Assembly: GCF_004322705.1 (NCBI RefSeq)
Contig: NZ_SIZZ01000001.1
Location: forward strand, 992,001-1,056,000
Length of the DNA: 64,000 bases
Direction: 5' to 3'
Source: Dyella terrae
GTDB taxonomy: Bacteria; Pseudomonadota; Gammaproteobacteria; Xanthomonadales; Rhodanobacteraceae
This document shows positions 26,976 through 35,601 of this stretch, piece after piece (position 1 is the first letter of the stretch; each line of letters begins with the position of its first letter). Both the position numbers and the translations under genes were made by a program. Below the pieces are notes generated by a model that saw only the letters and a list, made by a program, of their open reading frames with translations, was not told the DNA's origin and did no database searches.

Positions 26976-27854
26976 TCATGCGATGGGCGGCAGCCCTTGC
27001 CGCACGTCGTCCCAGCCTTCCCAGGGATGGCTGCGCTGGCGCGCCAGGCGACGCATCGACTTGGACATATCGAATGCCGACGCCGCCCCTGCGCGGCCCA
27101 GTTCGTCCCAACGCAAAGGCATGGCAACGGGCGCACCTTCGCGGGCGCGCAGGGAATAGGAAGCAACGCTGGTCGCGCCACGGCTGTTGCGCAGGTAGTC
27201 GATGAAGATCATGCCGGCGCGCTCGCGCTTACTGGCCACCGCAACGAAGCGATCGGGCCACTGCGCTGCCAGAGATCGCGCGATCCCCTGGGCAAAGGGT
27301 TTGACCGCGTCCCATGGACAAGGAGGGCACAGGGGCGCCACCACGTGGACACCCTTACCGCCCGTCAGGCGTACAAACGACATCAACCCCATCCCGGCCA
27401 GCACTTTGCGCACGGCACGCGCCCCCGCCACGACATCGGTCCAGGTGACATTGGGGCCGGGATCGAGATCGAACACCACGAAGGTGGCGTGCCCGGGGTC
27501 GCGGGCAAGCGCTCCCCATGGATGAAACTCAAGGCTGCCGAACTGGACGAGTTCAAGCACGGCATCCGGCGAGTCGGGACACAGGTACTCATCGCGGGCG
27601 CCACTGACCTCCTCCATGGGCACGGTGGCCACGCGCTTCAGGCCAGCAATCTCGTGCTTCTGGAAGAAACAGGCCGAACCGCGTCCCTCGGGGCAACGCA
27701 GGACCGATGTCGGGCGACCCGTCACGCCCGGGAGGAAGGCGTCCATGACCGCGGCGTAGTAATCGGCCACCTGCTGCTTGGTGATGCCCTTCTCCGGATA
27801 GATCACTCGCTCCGGATGCGTGATGCGGACCTTCGCGTCCTCGGTACGTGCCAT
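26976..27854 (-). CDS. Stand-alone LigD-type primase/polymerase domain (NHEJ)
   Basis: A 292-residue archaeo-eukaryotic-primase-like polymerase. The metal motif is FDLDPGPNVTW (DxD), with RLTGGKGVHVVAPL and MIFIDYLRNSRG further on. In most LigD proteins this domain is fused to an ATP-dependent ligase and a phosphoesterase; neither is present, so the ligase must come from elsewhere. The ATG at 27854 (MARTEDAKVR) is the family start. It is divergent from ku with a 132-base gap, so break processing and end-binding are probably co-regulated. Confidence 0.9.
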   Translation of the reverse strand: MARTEDAKVRITHPERVIYPEKGITKQQVADYYAAVMDAFLPGVTGRPTSVLRCPEGRGSACFFQKHEIAGLKRVATVPMEEVSGARDEYLCPDSPDAVLELVQFGSLEFHPWGALARDPGHATFVVFDLDPGPNVTWTDVVAGARAVRKVLAGMGLMSFVRLTGGKGVHVVAPLCPPCPWDAVKPFAQGIARSLAAQWPDRFVAVASKRERAGMIFIDYLRNSRGATSVASYSLRAREGAPVAMPLRWDELGRAGAASAFDMSKSMRRLARQRSHPWEGWDDVRQGLPPIA

Positions 27855-27986
27855 GAATGCTTCCCTCAAGCTCGCGCCACGTTAGGCGCTTGCACGTGAC
27901 CTTGCGGTCGAGACATACATGGTGGTCACGCGCGCTTTACCCCGGTGCCGGTTTGCTAGACATCCCCGGTCGGAAGAGATGTCCTC

Positions 27987-28910
27987 ATGCCACGCCCCCT
28001 ATGGAACGGCTCGCTTTCATTCGGACTGCTGAATGTGCCCGTCTCACTGATGCCAGGCGAGCGCAAAGTCGACCTCCATTTCCGCATGCTCGACAGCCGC
28101 AACAAGGCGCCGGTGCGCTATGAGCGCGTCAATGCCGAAACCGGCGAAGAGGTGCCGTGGAAGGATGTCGTTCGCGCTTATGAATACAAAAAAGGCAGCT
28201 ATGTCGTACTCGAACCGGAAGACATTCAGGCCGCGCGCTCCGACAGCAAGGAAACCGTAGAGATCGAAGCGTTCGTCGATGCGGCTTCGCTATCGCCGGA
28301 GTTCTACGAGAAACCGTACGTTCTGGTGCCCAACAAAAAAGCCGAGAAAGGCTATGTGCTGCTTCGTGAAACGCTGAAAAAGACCCACCGCGTGGGCATT
28401 GCCCGGGTCGTCGTCCGTTCGCGCGAATACCTCGCCGCCGTCGTGCCCAAGGAACACGCCTTGCTGCTTCTGCTTCTGCGCTATCCGCAGGAGGTCGTGG
28501 ATGCCGAAGAGTACGCGCTGCCCGACGCCGCTCCGGCCAAGTACAGGATCTCCGCCAAGGAAATGGAGATGGCCAGGCAGTTGCTCGAATCGATGACCAC
28601 GACATGGAACCCCTCCGACTACCAGGATGAGTTCCGCGACCGGCTTCGCAAAACTATCGAAAAGCGCATCAAGTCCAAGGGAGCCGTGACGCCGCCTCCA
28701 GAGATTGCGGAAGGCGATGACGAAGGCGCTGCGACCAATGTCGTCGACTTCATGAAACTTCTGCAGAAAAGCCTCTCCGAGAACCGTCGTACACCCGCCG
28801 AGCGAAAGTCGCCGGCCAAGAAAGCAAACGCCAAGAAGGCGGCCGCCAGGAAGACGGCCGCGAAGCGGACTGCCACCGGCAAAGCGACGCGCAAGCGCGC
28901 CCGACGCTAA
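27987..28910 (+). CDS. ku: Ku protein (NHEJ DNA end-binding)
   Basis: A 307-residue bacterial Ku. The family start RPLWNGSLSFGLLNVPVSLM, KGSYVVLEPEDI, PYVLVPNKKAEKGYVLL and the core FRDRLRKTIEKRIKSKG are all present. It forms a ring-shaped homodimer on DNA ends and recruits LigD-type enzymes. The last 36 residues are a Lys/Ala/Arg-rich tail (KKANAKKAAARKTAAKR), typical of bacterial Ku tails that add DNA-binding. A long stem-loop follows. Confidence 0.97.
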   Translation: MPRPLWNGSLSFGLLNVPVSLMPGERKVDLHFRMLDSRNKAPVRYERVNAETGEEVPWKDVVRAYEYKKGSYVVLEPEDIQAARSDSKETVEIEAFVDAASLSPEFYEKPYVLVPNKKAEKGYVLLRETLKKTHRVGIARVVVRSREYLAAVVPKEHALLLLLLRYPQEVVDAEEYALPDAAPAKYRISAKEMEMARQLLESMTTTWNPSDYQDEFRDRLRKTIEKRIKSKGAVTPPPEIAEGDDEGAATNVVDFMKLLQKSLSENRRTPAERKSPAKKANAKKAAARKTAAKRTATGKATRKRARR

Positions 28911-28917
28911 AGGAAGA

Positions 28918-28949
28918 CTGGGCGGGACGCCCTGCAGCGTCCCGCCCAG
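28918..28949. terminator. Strong stem-loop after ku
   Basis: CTGGGCGGGACGC (28918-28930) pairs perfectly with GCGTCCCGCCCAG (28937-28949), a 13-base stem with a six-base loop. It lies between convergent genes, with no T-run on either side, so it may block both transcripts without being a classical intrinsic terminator. Confidence 0.6.
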
Positions 28950-28974
28950 GTGCGCCGATCCGGTTGTTTCGAAC

Positions 28975-29814
28975 TCAGAACCGGAAGCGCACAAACAGTG
29001 ACGGCCCATCGACCCGCATGTTCAGGTCATCGTAGTAGTCGTGATGGCGTTGATTGAGCTTGATCTTCTGGTAGCCGTATTCGGCACCAAGGCCGACGTT
29101 CTGCCACGGGAACCATTCGAGGCCAAGCGCGGCGTTGTAGATGTGGCCGTTGAGATTGCCACCATTCTTCTTGATGCCCGACGCGTCGATGTAGATGCGG
29201 AACTGATCGCTGACGGCGTAGCGCCAACCCAGTTGAAGCATGGGGGCCCAGGCACTGTCATCGCTGCTGCTTGATGCCTGCCCGCTGATGCCGCCCACGC
29301 TGGCTTCACCGCTGAGGCCGGTACGAAGACGGTAGTAAGCCGCACCAAGTCCAACGCCGAACACACTTTGCCCCGAGCCGAACCACCATCGATACGCCGC
29401 GCTGCCAAAGCCGAAATCCAGCTTGCCTTTGACGCGCGCCGAGGCCAGGTAGTCATTGCCACCAAACCGGATGTCCTTCGTGAGTGTCTTGGTTTCGGAG
29501 CGGTTGATGTTGTAGTAATCGAATGAAAAGCCCTGGTGATCGCCGAGCAACCAGTCAAGGCGCGCACGAGGACTGAACTTGTGATCCGGAAAGCCAAGAT
29601 CGTCTTCAAGGCCGAAGCGGCCGTAAACCAGACCACCGTTATCCCCTGCCCCGATCTTCGTATCGGTGTTGGCCCAGTAGCCGCCGAGCCAGATGCTCAC
29701 GCGATCCAACGCTGGGGATTGATCGGCAAACGCCGAACTGCTCGCCGCCAGCATCGCCCATGTCAGCGCCGCGCACGAGGCATGACGGAGTTTGCTCGAG
29801 TTCCCTTGATTCAT
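28975..29814 (-). CDS. Outer-membrane beta-barrel protein, unknown function
   Basis: A 279-residue exported protein. The signal peptide ends near SSSAFA, and the mature chain alternates as transmembrane strands, ending in the aromatic-terminated strand DGPSLFVRFRF. Strand pairs such as RARLDWLLGDHQGFSFDYYN and NVGLGAEYGYQKIKL suggest a 10-12-stranded barrel. The ATG at 29814 has GGGAG upstream; the longer frame starts inside a poor context. No partner is evident. Confidence 0.75.
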   Translation of the reverse strand: MNQGNSSKLRHASCAALTWAMLAASSSAFADQSPALDRVSIWLGGYWANTDTKIGAGDNGGLVYGRFGLEDDLGFPDHKFSPRARLDWLLGDHQGFSFDYYNINRSETKTLTKDIRFGGNDYLASARVKGKLDFGFGSAAYRWWFGSGQSVFGVGLGAAYYRLRTGLSGEASVGGISGQASSSSDDSAWAPMLQLGWRYAVSDQFRIYIDASGIKKNGGNLNGHIYNAALGLEWFPWQNVGLGAEYGYQKIKLNQRHHDYYDDLNMRVDGPSLFVRFRF

Positions 29815-29916
29815 GCGTGTTTTCTCCCGTGAAAGTTCCCGCACCTTAGGAATTCAAAAGTGCACATCGGGTTGTCGGGGTGTGAACAGCACGGCAAGGT
29901 TCGCGCAAGCATTCAT

Positions 29917-29948
29917 CGACGTGCATGCCGATTCACGCATGCACGTCG
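29917..29948. other. Perfect 11-base inverted repeat
   Basis: CGACGTGCATG (29917-29927) and CATGCACGTCG (29938-29948) are perfect reverse complements around a ten-base spacer. It sits just after the stop of the AhpD-like gene on the minus strand. Without a T-run it may be a weak terminator or a protein site. Confidence 0.5.
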
Positions 29949-29959
29949 CAGGGAGGCGA

Positions 29960-30397
29960 TCAGGCAGGTAACTTGCGAAACGCGATGGCAAAGCGATTCC
30001 ATGCATTGATAGTGGCGATCAGCAGCGTCAGATCCGTGATTTCAGCCGGCGAAAATTGCGGTTTCGCGAGATCCCATACGTCGTCGGGCACGTGTGTCTG
30101 ACAGATCAGCGTGACCGCTTCCGTCCACGCCAGCGCCGCACGCTCCCGTTCGCTGAAGAACGGCGTTTCGCGCCAAACGCTCAACGTCGCCAGCCGTCGC
30201 TCGTCTTCGCCGGCCTTGCGCGCATCGCGGGAATGCAAGTCAACGCAGTACGCGCAACCATTGATCTGCGATGCGCGCAGTCGAACCAGTTCGACCAGCG
30301 GTGGCTCGAGCCCGCTTTGGGCGATGCGCTGTTCGAGGGCCATCATCGCCCTCATTGCATCGGGACTTGCCTTGTAAAAATCAATCCGGGTGTTCAT
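29960..30397 (-). CDS. Carboxymuconolactone decarboxylase / AhpD-like protein
   Basis: A 145-residue all-helical protein with the AhpD-type redox motif NGCAYCVDLHSRDA (CxxC with a following His), typical of alkylhydroperoxidase-like members rather than true decarboxylases. It should act in peroxide defence as a small trimeric or hexameric protein. The ATG at 30397 is preceded by GAGGAGAG; a GTG three bases further is in frame. The SDR gene 53 bases upstream on the same strand may be co-transcribed. Confidence 0.9.
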   Translation of the reverse strand: MNTRIDFYKASPDAMRAMMALEQRIAQSGLEPPLVELVRLRASQINGCAYCVDLHSRDARKAGEDERRLATLSVWRETPFFSERERAALAWTEAVTLICQTHVPDDVWDLAKPQFSPAEITDLTLLIATINAWNRFAIAFRKLPA

Positions 30398-30450
30398 CAC
30401 GGCTCTCCTCAGTTTCGGTAGTCATGCATCGCGGTGCGGGCGAAGCTATC

Positions 30451-31200
30451 TCAAAGCTGGCTCATGCCACCGTCGACGACGATCTCGGTCCCGACGATGA
30501 AAGCTGACTCAGGCGAGGACAGATGCAGCACGGTCGACGCCACTTCTTCCGGTTTGCCGAATCGGCCGAGCGGAACCTGCGCCTGAATCTGGGCGGCCGT
30601 CGCGTCCAGTTGCGCCTTGTCCAGGCCCAGCTTGCCGTAAAGCGGCGTCGCCACCGGCCCCGGGCTCACGACGTTCATGCGGATACCTTGCGGCAACAAC
30701 TCAGCCGACAGCGTTTTGGCCAGCGAGATCACCGCCGCCTTGCTCGCGGCGTACACCGATGACGCCGGCATCCCGATGCGCGCATTGATCGACCCGTTGA
30801 TAACCAGCGAAGCACCACGATTGAGCAAGGGAAGCAAGGCCTGTGTCTGAAAGAAGACGCCTTTGGCGTTGACGTCGAAGGTCTGGTCCCACAAGTCCTC
30901 TGTCACCTCCGCGAGGTTTGCAAACTTTGCCATGCCTGCGTTGAAGAACACGGCATCGAGGCGCACGCCATCGCCGGCCAGGTCACGCGCAAGCTCCGCC
31001 GCACCATCACGGGACGATGCGTCATTGCGGATACCCCGTGCGGACGGACCAAGTGCCGTGACGGCCGACGCCAGGGTCGATGCGTCGCGGCCGGTGATGT
31101 AAACCTTTGCGCCTTCGTCGATAAACGCCTGGGCGGATGCGAGGCCAATGCCGCTGTTGCCGCCGGTGACCAGGACCGTCTTGCCTTCGAAACGTTTCAT
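30451..31200 (-). CDS. SDR-family oxidoreductase
   Basis: A 249-residue short-chain dehydrogenase. TGGNSGIGLA (cofactor), FNAGMAKF, INGSINA (catalytic Ser) and YAASKAAV (YxxxK) are present, and SPGPVATPLYG and GTEIVVDGGMSQL close the fold. The ATG at 31200 (MKRFEGKTVLVTG) is the family start; the extended frame to 31398 lies under the divergent LysR leader. It is likely the LysR target. Substrate unknown. Confidence 0.92.
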   Translation of the reverse strand: MKRFEGKTVLVTGGNSGIGLASAQAFIDEGAKVYITGRDASTLASAVTALGPSARGIRNDASSRDGAAELARDLAGDGVRLDAVFFNAGMAKFANLAEVTEDLWDQTFDVNAKGVFFQTQALLPLLNRGASLVINGSINARIGMPASSVYAASKAAVISLAKTLSAELLPQGIRMNVVSPGPVATPLYGKLGLDKAQLDATAAQIQAQVPLGRFGKPEEVASTVLHLSSPESAFIVGTEIVVDGGMSQL

Positions 31201-31303
31201 GTCGCAATCCTTCAAAAGTTGGGGGAAGTTGAGTGAAAGATTGCGCCCGGCCATGCCGGATGCCGTACCATCGCGACGACGAAGACGTTCGAAGGTGTCG
31301 AAC

Positions 31304-32221
31304 ATGTTGTCCGAGGACGAACTGGCTTTGCTGGAAGCGATCCGCGACAGCGGCAGCCTTTCGCGTGCCGCTGCGCGCCTGGGCAAGGCACCATCCACCG
31401 TTTCGCACGCCGCCCGGCAGCTGGAAGCGCGATTCGATGCGCTGCTATTCGATCGGCGCCGCTACCGACTGCAGCTCACGCCTGCCGGCCAACTGCTGGC
31501 CCAGGAGGCCGCCCGGTTGAGCCTGGATGTCTCACGCCTGACCCAGCGCGTGAAACAGGTCGCCAGCGGCTGGGAAGACCGCCTGTGGGTGGTGACCGAC
31601 GAGCTCCTGGAGTTCGAACTGCTGATTCCGGTCATCCAGGCGTTCGATGCCCTGAGATCCGGCGTCAGCCTGCGAATAACCCATGAAGTGCTGGGCGGCA
31701 CCTGGGAGTCCTTGCGCGACGGACGTGCGGACCTGGTGGTGGGTGCGACCAACGAGCCACCGTCCATGCCACACCTGAAGTGGTTCGAGCTGGGCGTGAT
31801 CGACTGGGTTTTCGCCGTGTCACCCCGGCATCCGCTGGCGAAGGTACGTGAACCGCTCACACGCGACATGATCGCTGCGCATCGAAGCGTCGTCGTGGCC
31901 GACTCGTCGCGATCCACTTCGGGCCGCGTCTATGGCGTTCAGAGCGGGCAGCCGGTGCTCGCCGTACCGAGCATGCAGGCGAAAGTAAGGGCGCAGCAGG
32001 AGGGACTGGGCGTCGGCTGGGTGCCACGTGATCGCGCCGCTGGCCTGATCAAGACAGGCGCGCTCGTTCAGAAGAAAGTCGCCAACCCGCGCGAGCCCAA
32101 CGTGCTGTATGTCGGCTGGCGCGGCGACCAGGAAGGACGCGCCCTGGCGTGGTGGCTGGAGCAGTTGCGGCAGCCGCGCCTCGCGCGTCGACTCCTGCAG
32201 GGACGTGAGATCACGGCCTGA
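31304..32221 (+). CDS. LysR-family transcriptional regulator
   Basis: A 305-residue LTTR with the helix-turn-helix in LLEAIRDSGSLSRAAARLGK and PSTVSHAARQLEARFDALLF, and an effector-binding domain from about residue 85. The ATG at 31304 is preceded by GAAGGTG. It diverges from the SDR/AhpD-like pair with a 103-base gap and most likely controls them. The C-terminal segment of this subgroup often binds aromatic or quinone-like effectors, but nothing here identifies the ligand. Confidence 0.92.
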   Translation: MLSEDELALLEAIRDSGSLSRAAARLGKAPSTVSHAARQLEARFDALLFDRRRYRLQLTPAGQLLAQEAARLSLDVSRLTQRVKQVASGWEDRLWVVTDELLEFELLIPVIQAFDALRSGVSLRITHEVLGGTWESLRDGRADLVVGATNEPPSMPHLKWFELGVIDWVFAVSPRHPLAKVREPLTRDMIAAHRSVVVADSSRSTSGRVYGVQSGQPVLAVPSMQAKVRAQQEGLGVGWVPRDRAAGLIKTGALVQKKVANPREPNVLYVGWRGDQEGRALAWWLEQLRQPRLARRLLQGREITA

Positions 32222-32224
32222 CCG

Positions 32225-33118
32225 TCAGGCCGCCAGCGTCACTTCGCGGCCACCGAGCCAAAGCGCAGCATTCAGGGCATAGCGACGTGTGGATGCCATG
32301 GCCCCGGCGTGGCGAAGCAACGCATGCCCCGGTGGCTCCGACACGAAGCTCGGCGCACCCATGCGGGTATCCCAGTTGTAATCGGCGAAATGATGAAAGG
32401 TGGACTGCGCCACTGCCGGTCCACGTTGCGTGGTGGGTTCGAACGCGATCGCAAGATTGAACATGCTTCCGCTCACTTTGCTTTGCCCGCGCGCAACAAT
32501 GCGCGCCGTTTCGTCGCCAGCCGGCACGCCCACCGCGCCTTCATGGGGATGGGAGGGCAGATAGCGCAATACGCCGTGCCGCCCCTCCGGCGAAAACAAC
32601 ACGGCATGCGGATCGCCTTCTGCCTCGATCGACTGCCAGTCGCCGTTGGCGCCCGAATGAAAATTGGGCCAGGAAATATTGGCCGTAACCCGGTCGTCGA
32701 TGTGATGACGTGATGCATCGGGATCAAGGTTGTGCGTATGGAAGTAGTTGGCCGCACCCACGTCGCCCAAACCACACACGGAGCAACCCAGATCCATGTG
32801 ATCGCGCGCCACCAGCAAGCCGCCACCGCGCAGGCGGAAACGTTCGATGGCCTGGCAATCCTCTGCATGCAGGCCATCGCCCGTATCCACGGCGAACAGC
32901 CAGATCTCATCGAAGTTCGAATGATCGATTTCCGACAATAGCGGATCCGGCCGGTCAGACGCACCGCGATCGCGCATGCTCACTTCAAACAACGCTCGCC
33001 CGTGCCGATCGGTTGCCTCGGCCAATAGCTGTCCAAGCATCGAAAACCGACCGATATGCCAGTCGTCGTCCGACGTCGGGATCGTGGTTTGCAGCAGCAC
33101 GCGAATCGGTCGACTCAT
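32225..33118 (-). CDS. Hypothetical protein, possible glutamine-amidotransferase-like fold
   Basis: A 297-residue soluble protein, no signal peptide. An N-terminal Rossmann-like opening (IRVLLQTTIPTSDDDWHIGR) and FDEIWLFAVDTGDGLHAEDC plus GGGLLVARDHMDLG resemble ThuA/class I glutamine-amidotransferase-like proteins, but the nucleophilic cysteine motif is absent. His residues cluster in NYFHTHNLDPDASRHHIDDR and could bind metal. It converges on the LysR gene with a three-base gap. I do not recognise a defined function. Confidence 0.6.
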   Translation of the reverse strand: MSRPIRVLLQTTIPTSDDDWHIGRFSMLGQLLAEATDRHGRALFEVSMRDRGASDRPDPLLSEIDHSNFDEIWLFAVDTGDGLHAEDCQAIERFRLRGGGLLVARDHMDLGCSVCGLGDVGAANYFHTHNLDPDASRHHIDDRVTANISWPNFHSGANGDWQSIEAEGDPHAVLFSPEGRHGVLRYLPSHPHEGAVGVPAGDETARIVARGQSKVSGSMFNLAIAFEPTTQRGPAVAQSTFHHFADYNWDTRMGAPSFVSEPPGHALLRHAGAMASTRRYALNAALWLGGREVTLAA

Positions 33119-33227
33119 GGGCGCTCCGGTCATCCGCCTCGGGACAGGCCTGCTTCTGGATGGGCCTGGACGGGATCATCGGACGGTCCACGTGAATTCT
33201 TCGCCGAGGACGAGGCCGCTCGAAGCG

Positions 33228-34043
33228 TCAGGCGTCTTCCGAGATGTCGCTGCGATAACGCTCGGCCGCGTGTCGCAGGGACAACTTCGGCAGAAGGGCC
33301 CGACGCGCCTCATTGATCGCGTCCCATTCGCCCAGGTCCGGCAAGGAAGGAATGGTTACCAGCTCGCCCTGATTGAGACCGGCAAGTGCGGCATCGACGA
33401 GTTCGTCCACTTCCATCACCATGTCAGCCGGAAAGCGGTCCAGGCTGCTGCCCGCCCGCTCCCAGATATCGGTGCGCACCACGCCGGGCAGCACCACCTG
33501 GATACGCACGCCATGGCCCGCCACTTCCCGTTGCAGGGCCTGGCTGAAGCTGAGCAAATAGCTCTTGGTCGCCGCGTAGCTGCCGCCGAATCGTTCGGGT
33601 GCGAGGGCCAGTACCGAAGACACGTTCACGATGGTCCCGCGCGCCTGCGACAGGAGCCGAGGCAGCATGGCCCGGACAAGGCGGGTCGGCGCCGTGACAT
33701 TGAGCGCGATCATCGCCTCGACCGTGTCCGGGTCGGCCTGGGCGTTGCCACCGGACACGCTCATGCCGGCGTTGTTGATGAGCATGTTGATGGCATCGTC
33801 GCCGCGCAATCGCTGTTCGATGCGCGAACGGTCATCCGGCAAGGTCAGGTCCGCCGGCATGACCTCGACACGAACAGCGTGGTGCTGTTGCAAGTCCGTG
33901 GCCAAAGCGTCGAGCTTGTTCTGCTGGCGGGCTACCAGAATCAGGTCGTGCCCCTGGGCGGCCAGTCGCCTGGCGTACATGGCACCGATGCCGGAGGAAG
34001 CACCCGTGATGAGCACCGTGTCGGGATGAATGCGAGGGTTCAT
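33228..34043 (-). CDS. SDR-family oxidoreductase (classical, YqjQ/DltE-like)
   Basis: A 271-residue short-chain dehydrogenase: TGASSGIGAMYAR, NNAGMSVSGG, NVSSVLA (catalytic Ser) and YAATKSYLL (YxxxK). The C-terminal PGVVRTDIWERAG plus the DELVDAALAGLNQGEL segment is typical of the YqjQ/DltE group acting on lipid or xenobiotic ketones. It stands alone. No regulator adjacent, and substrate unknown. Confidence 0.9.
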   Translation of the reverse strand: MNPRIHPDTVLITGASSGIGAMYARRLAAQGHDLILVARQQNKLDALATDLQQHHAVRVEVMPADLTLPDDRSRIEQRLRGDDAINMLINNAGMSVSGGNAQADPDTVEAMIALNVTAPTRLVRAMLPRLLSQARGTIVNVSSVLALAPERFGGSYAATKSYLLSFSQALQREVAGHGVRIQVVLPGVVRTDIWERAGSSLDRFPADMVMEVDELVDAALAGLNQGELVTIPSLPDLGEWDAINEARRALLPKLSLRHAAERYRSDISEDA

Positions 34044-34271
34044 GGCGAGGTTCCGGTGCGGGGCGATTCGTCACTGTAGACAGAGCACGGGCTTCGCGCC
34101 ATCGTCCTGCTCGGCCGATCGGTGAAGATCGCGTCAAGGTGGAGGCGGTTGCGCCCGCTGAGCCACGCGCTACGCTAGGCGGGTTGGCGCTGCCAGCGCC
34201 GATGTCCTCACCACGCATGTGTGGATGCGCCTGGGTGACCCGATGGGTGATTCGACGGAGTGTGCTCCCTG

Positions 34272-35492
34272 ATGGAAGCGAGCGACGCGCGTTACCGCCC
34301 TCTCCTGCAAGCGATGGCCGTGTCGCTGTGGGAACTTGAGTGCATTGGACTCGAAGCCGTCTTCGATGATCTTCGCGCGCACCAGGTTACCGATCTGCGT
34401 ACGCATATCGCCACGCATCCTGCCTTCGTCGATCTCGCGCTGGAAGCCGTGCGGATCGTGGACGTCAACGAGCGAAGCATCGAATGGTTCGGTGCTTCCA
34501 AGCGCGAGGAACTGCTCGGTTCGGTCCGGCGATTCTGGCCGCCGGCAAGCCGTGGCGCCTTTGCCGAAGCGCTGATGGCCTGCTTTTCATGCGACGTCGA
34601 TCGCGATGAAAAGCTGCGTGGCGTGCCTGGCTATCAAGGCGAAACGCGCCTGTTGACGCTGCAGGGCGACGAAGTCGATGTGCAATTCACGCTGACCTGG
34701 CCCACCGATGACGTGCCTTCGACCACCCTGCTCGTCGGCATGATCGATATCGCCGACCGCAAACGCCTTGAGAAGGTGCGCCTGTCGCAGCAGACGGAAT
34801 TCACGCGCGCTGCGCGCACGTCCATGCTGGGCGAACTGACGGCATCGATTGCCCAGGCCATTACCCAGCCCATCAGCGCGATAGCCAACGACGCCCGCGC
34901 GTCGCTTGGATGGCTCGACCGTTCGCCACCGGAAGTCCGGCAAGCCACGCAGTTGCTTCATCGCGTCGTCGCCGACACGCACAGGACGATGGACGTGATG
35001 TCACGCGTGCGTCAGATGTCCCTGTCCCAGGCACCGGACCGAATCGTGGTTTTCCTCCAGGAGATCATCCAGGACGCCGCCGCTTTCCTCAGTCATGAAA
35101 TCCAGAACCATCAGGTGAAACTCCGGCTCGACCTTCACCCCGACCTTCCTCCCGTGGAGGCTGACCGCGTGCAGATGCACCAGGTCATCGTGAATCTGTC
35201 GATCAACGCCATGCAGGCCATGGCCGAACAAGGCGAAGGCGATCACCATCTCGCGCTCTGTGCCCACTCCCTGGGCGACCTGGTGCAGGTGGATGTCGAA
35301 GACAATGGCCCGGGCGTCGCACCGGAAGACATGAACCGGCTGTTCGAAAGTTTCTTCACGACGCGGACGGATGGCCTTGGCATGGGCCTGGCCATCTGTC
35401 GCTCGATCGTCGAAGCACACCAGGGCACGATCTGGTTCGAACCCGTTCCCGGGCGGGGTTCGCGCTTCTGCTTCACGCTGCCTGCCGCGTAA
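34272..35492 (+). CDS. PAS-domain histidine-kinase-like protein lacking the phosphoacceptor His
   Basis: A 406-residue cytoplasmic protein. PAS domain (about 50-165), then a HisKA segment GELTASIAQAITQPISAIAN where family members read ASIAHEVNQPL: the phosphoacceptor His is Gln (Q195, CAG at 34854-34856), and the following Glu and Asn are also changed. The HATPase_c domain looks intact (VNLSINAMQAM, DNGPGVAPED, GLGMGLAI). It may be a pseudokinase, phosphatase or allosteric partner. The ATG at 34272 has GGAG 11 bases upstream; a GTG at 34260 is in frame. Confidence 0.88.
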   Translation: MEASDARYRPLLQAMAVSLWELECIGLEAVFDDLRAHQVTDLRTHIATHPAFVDLALEAVRIVDVNERSIEWFGASKREELLGSVRRFWPPASRGAFAEALMACFSCDVDRDEKLRGVPGYQGETRLLTLQGDEVDVQFTLTWPTDDVPSTTLLVGMIDIADRKRLEKVRLSQQTEFTRAARTSMLGELTASIAQAITQPISAIANDARASLGWLDRSPPEVRQATQLLHRVVADTHRTMDVMSRVRQMSLSQAPDRIVVFLQEIIQDAAAFLSHEIQNHQVKLRLDLHPDLPPVEADRVQMHQVIVNLSINAMQAMAEQGEGDHHLALCAHSLGDLVQVDVEDNGPGVAPEDMNRLFESFFTTRTDGLGMGLAICRSIVEAHQGTIWFEPVPGRGSRFCFTLPAA

Positions 35493-35601
35493 TTTTCCAC
35501 GCACCTGGCCATTCGACGGAGGCCCTCGGCCATGCGTCGTATGGCAGCGTCTTCATCGCAGGCGCTACAACGCGAATGCTCCTACCGCCCGCAGGAATCG
35601 C

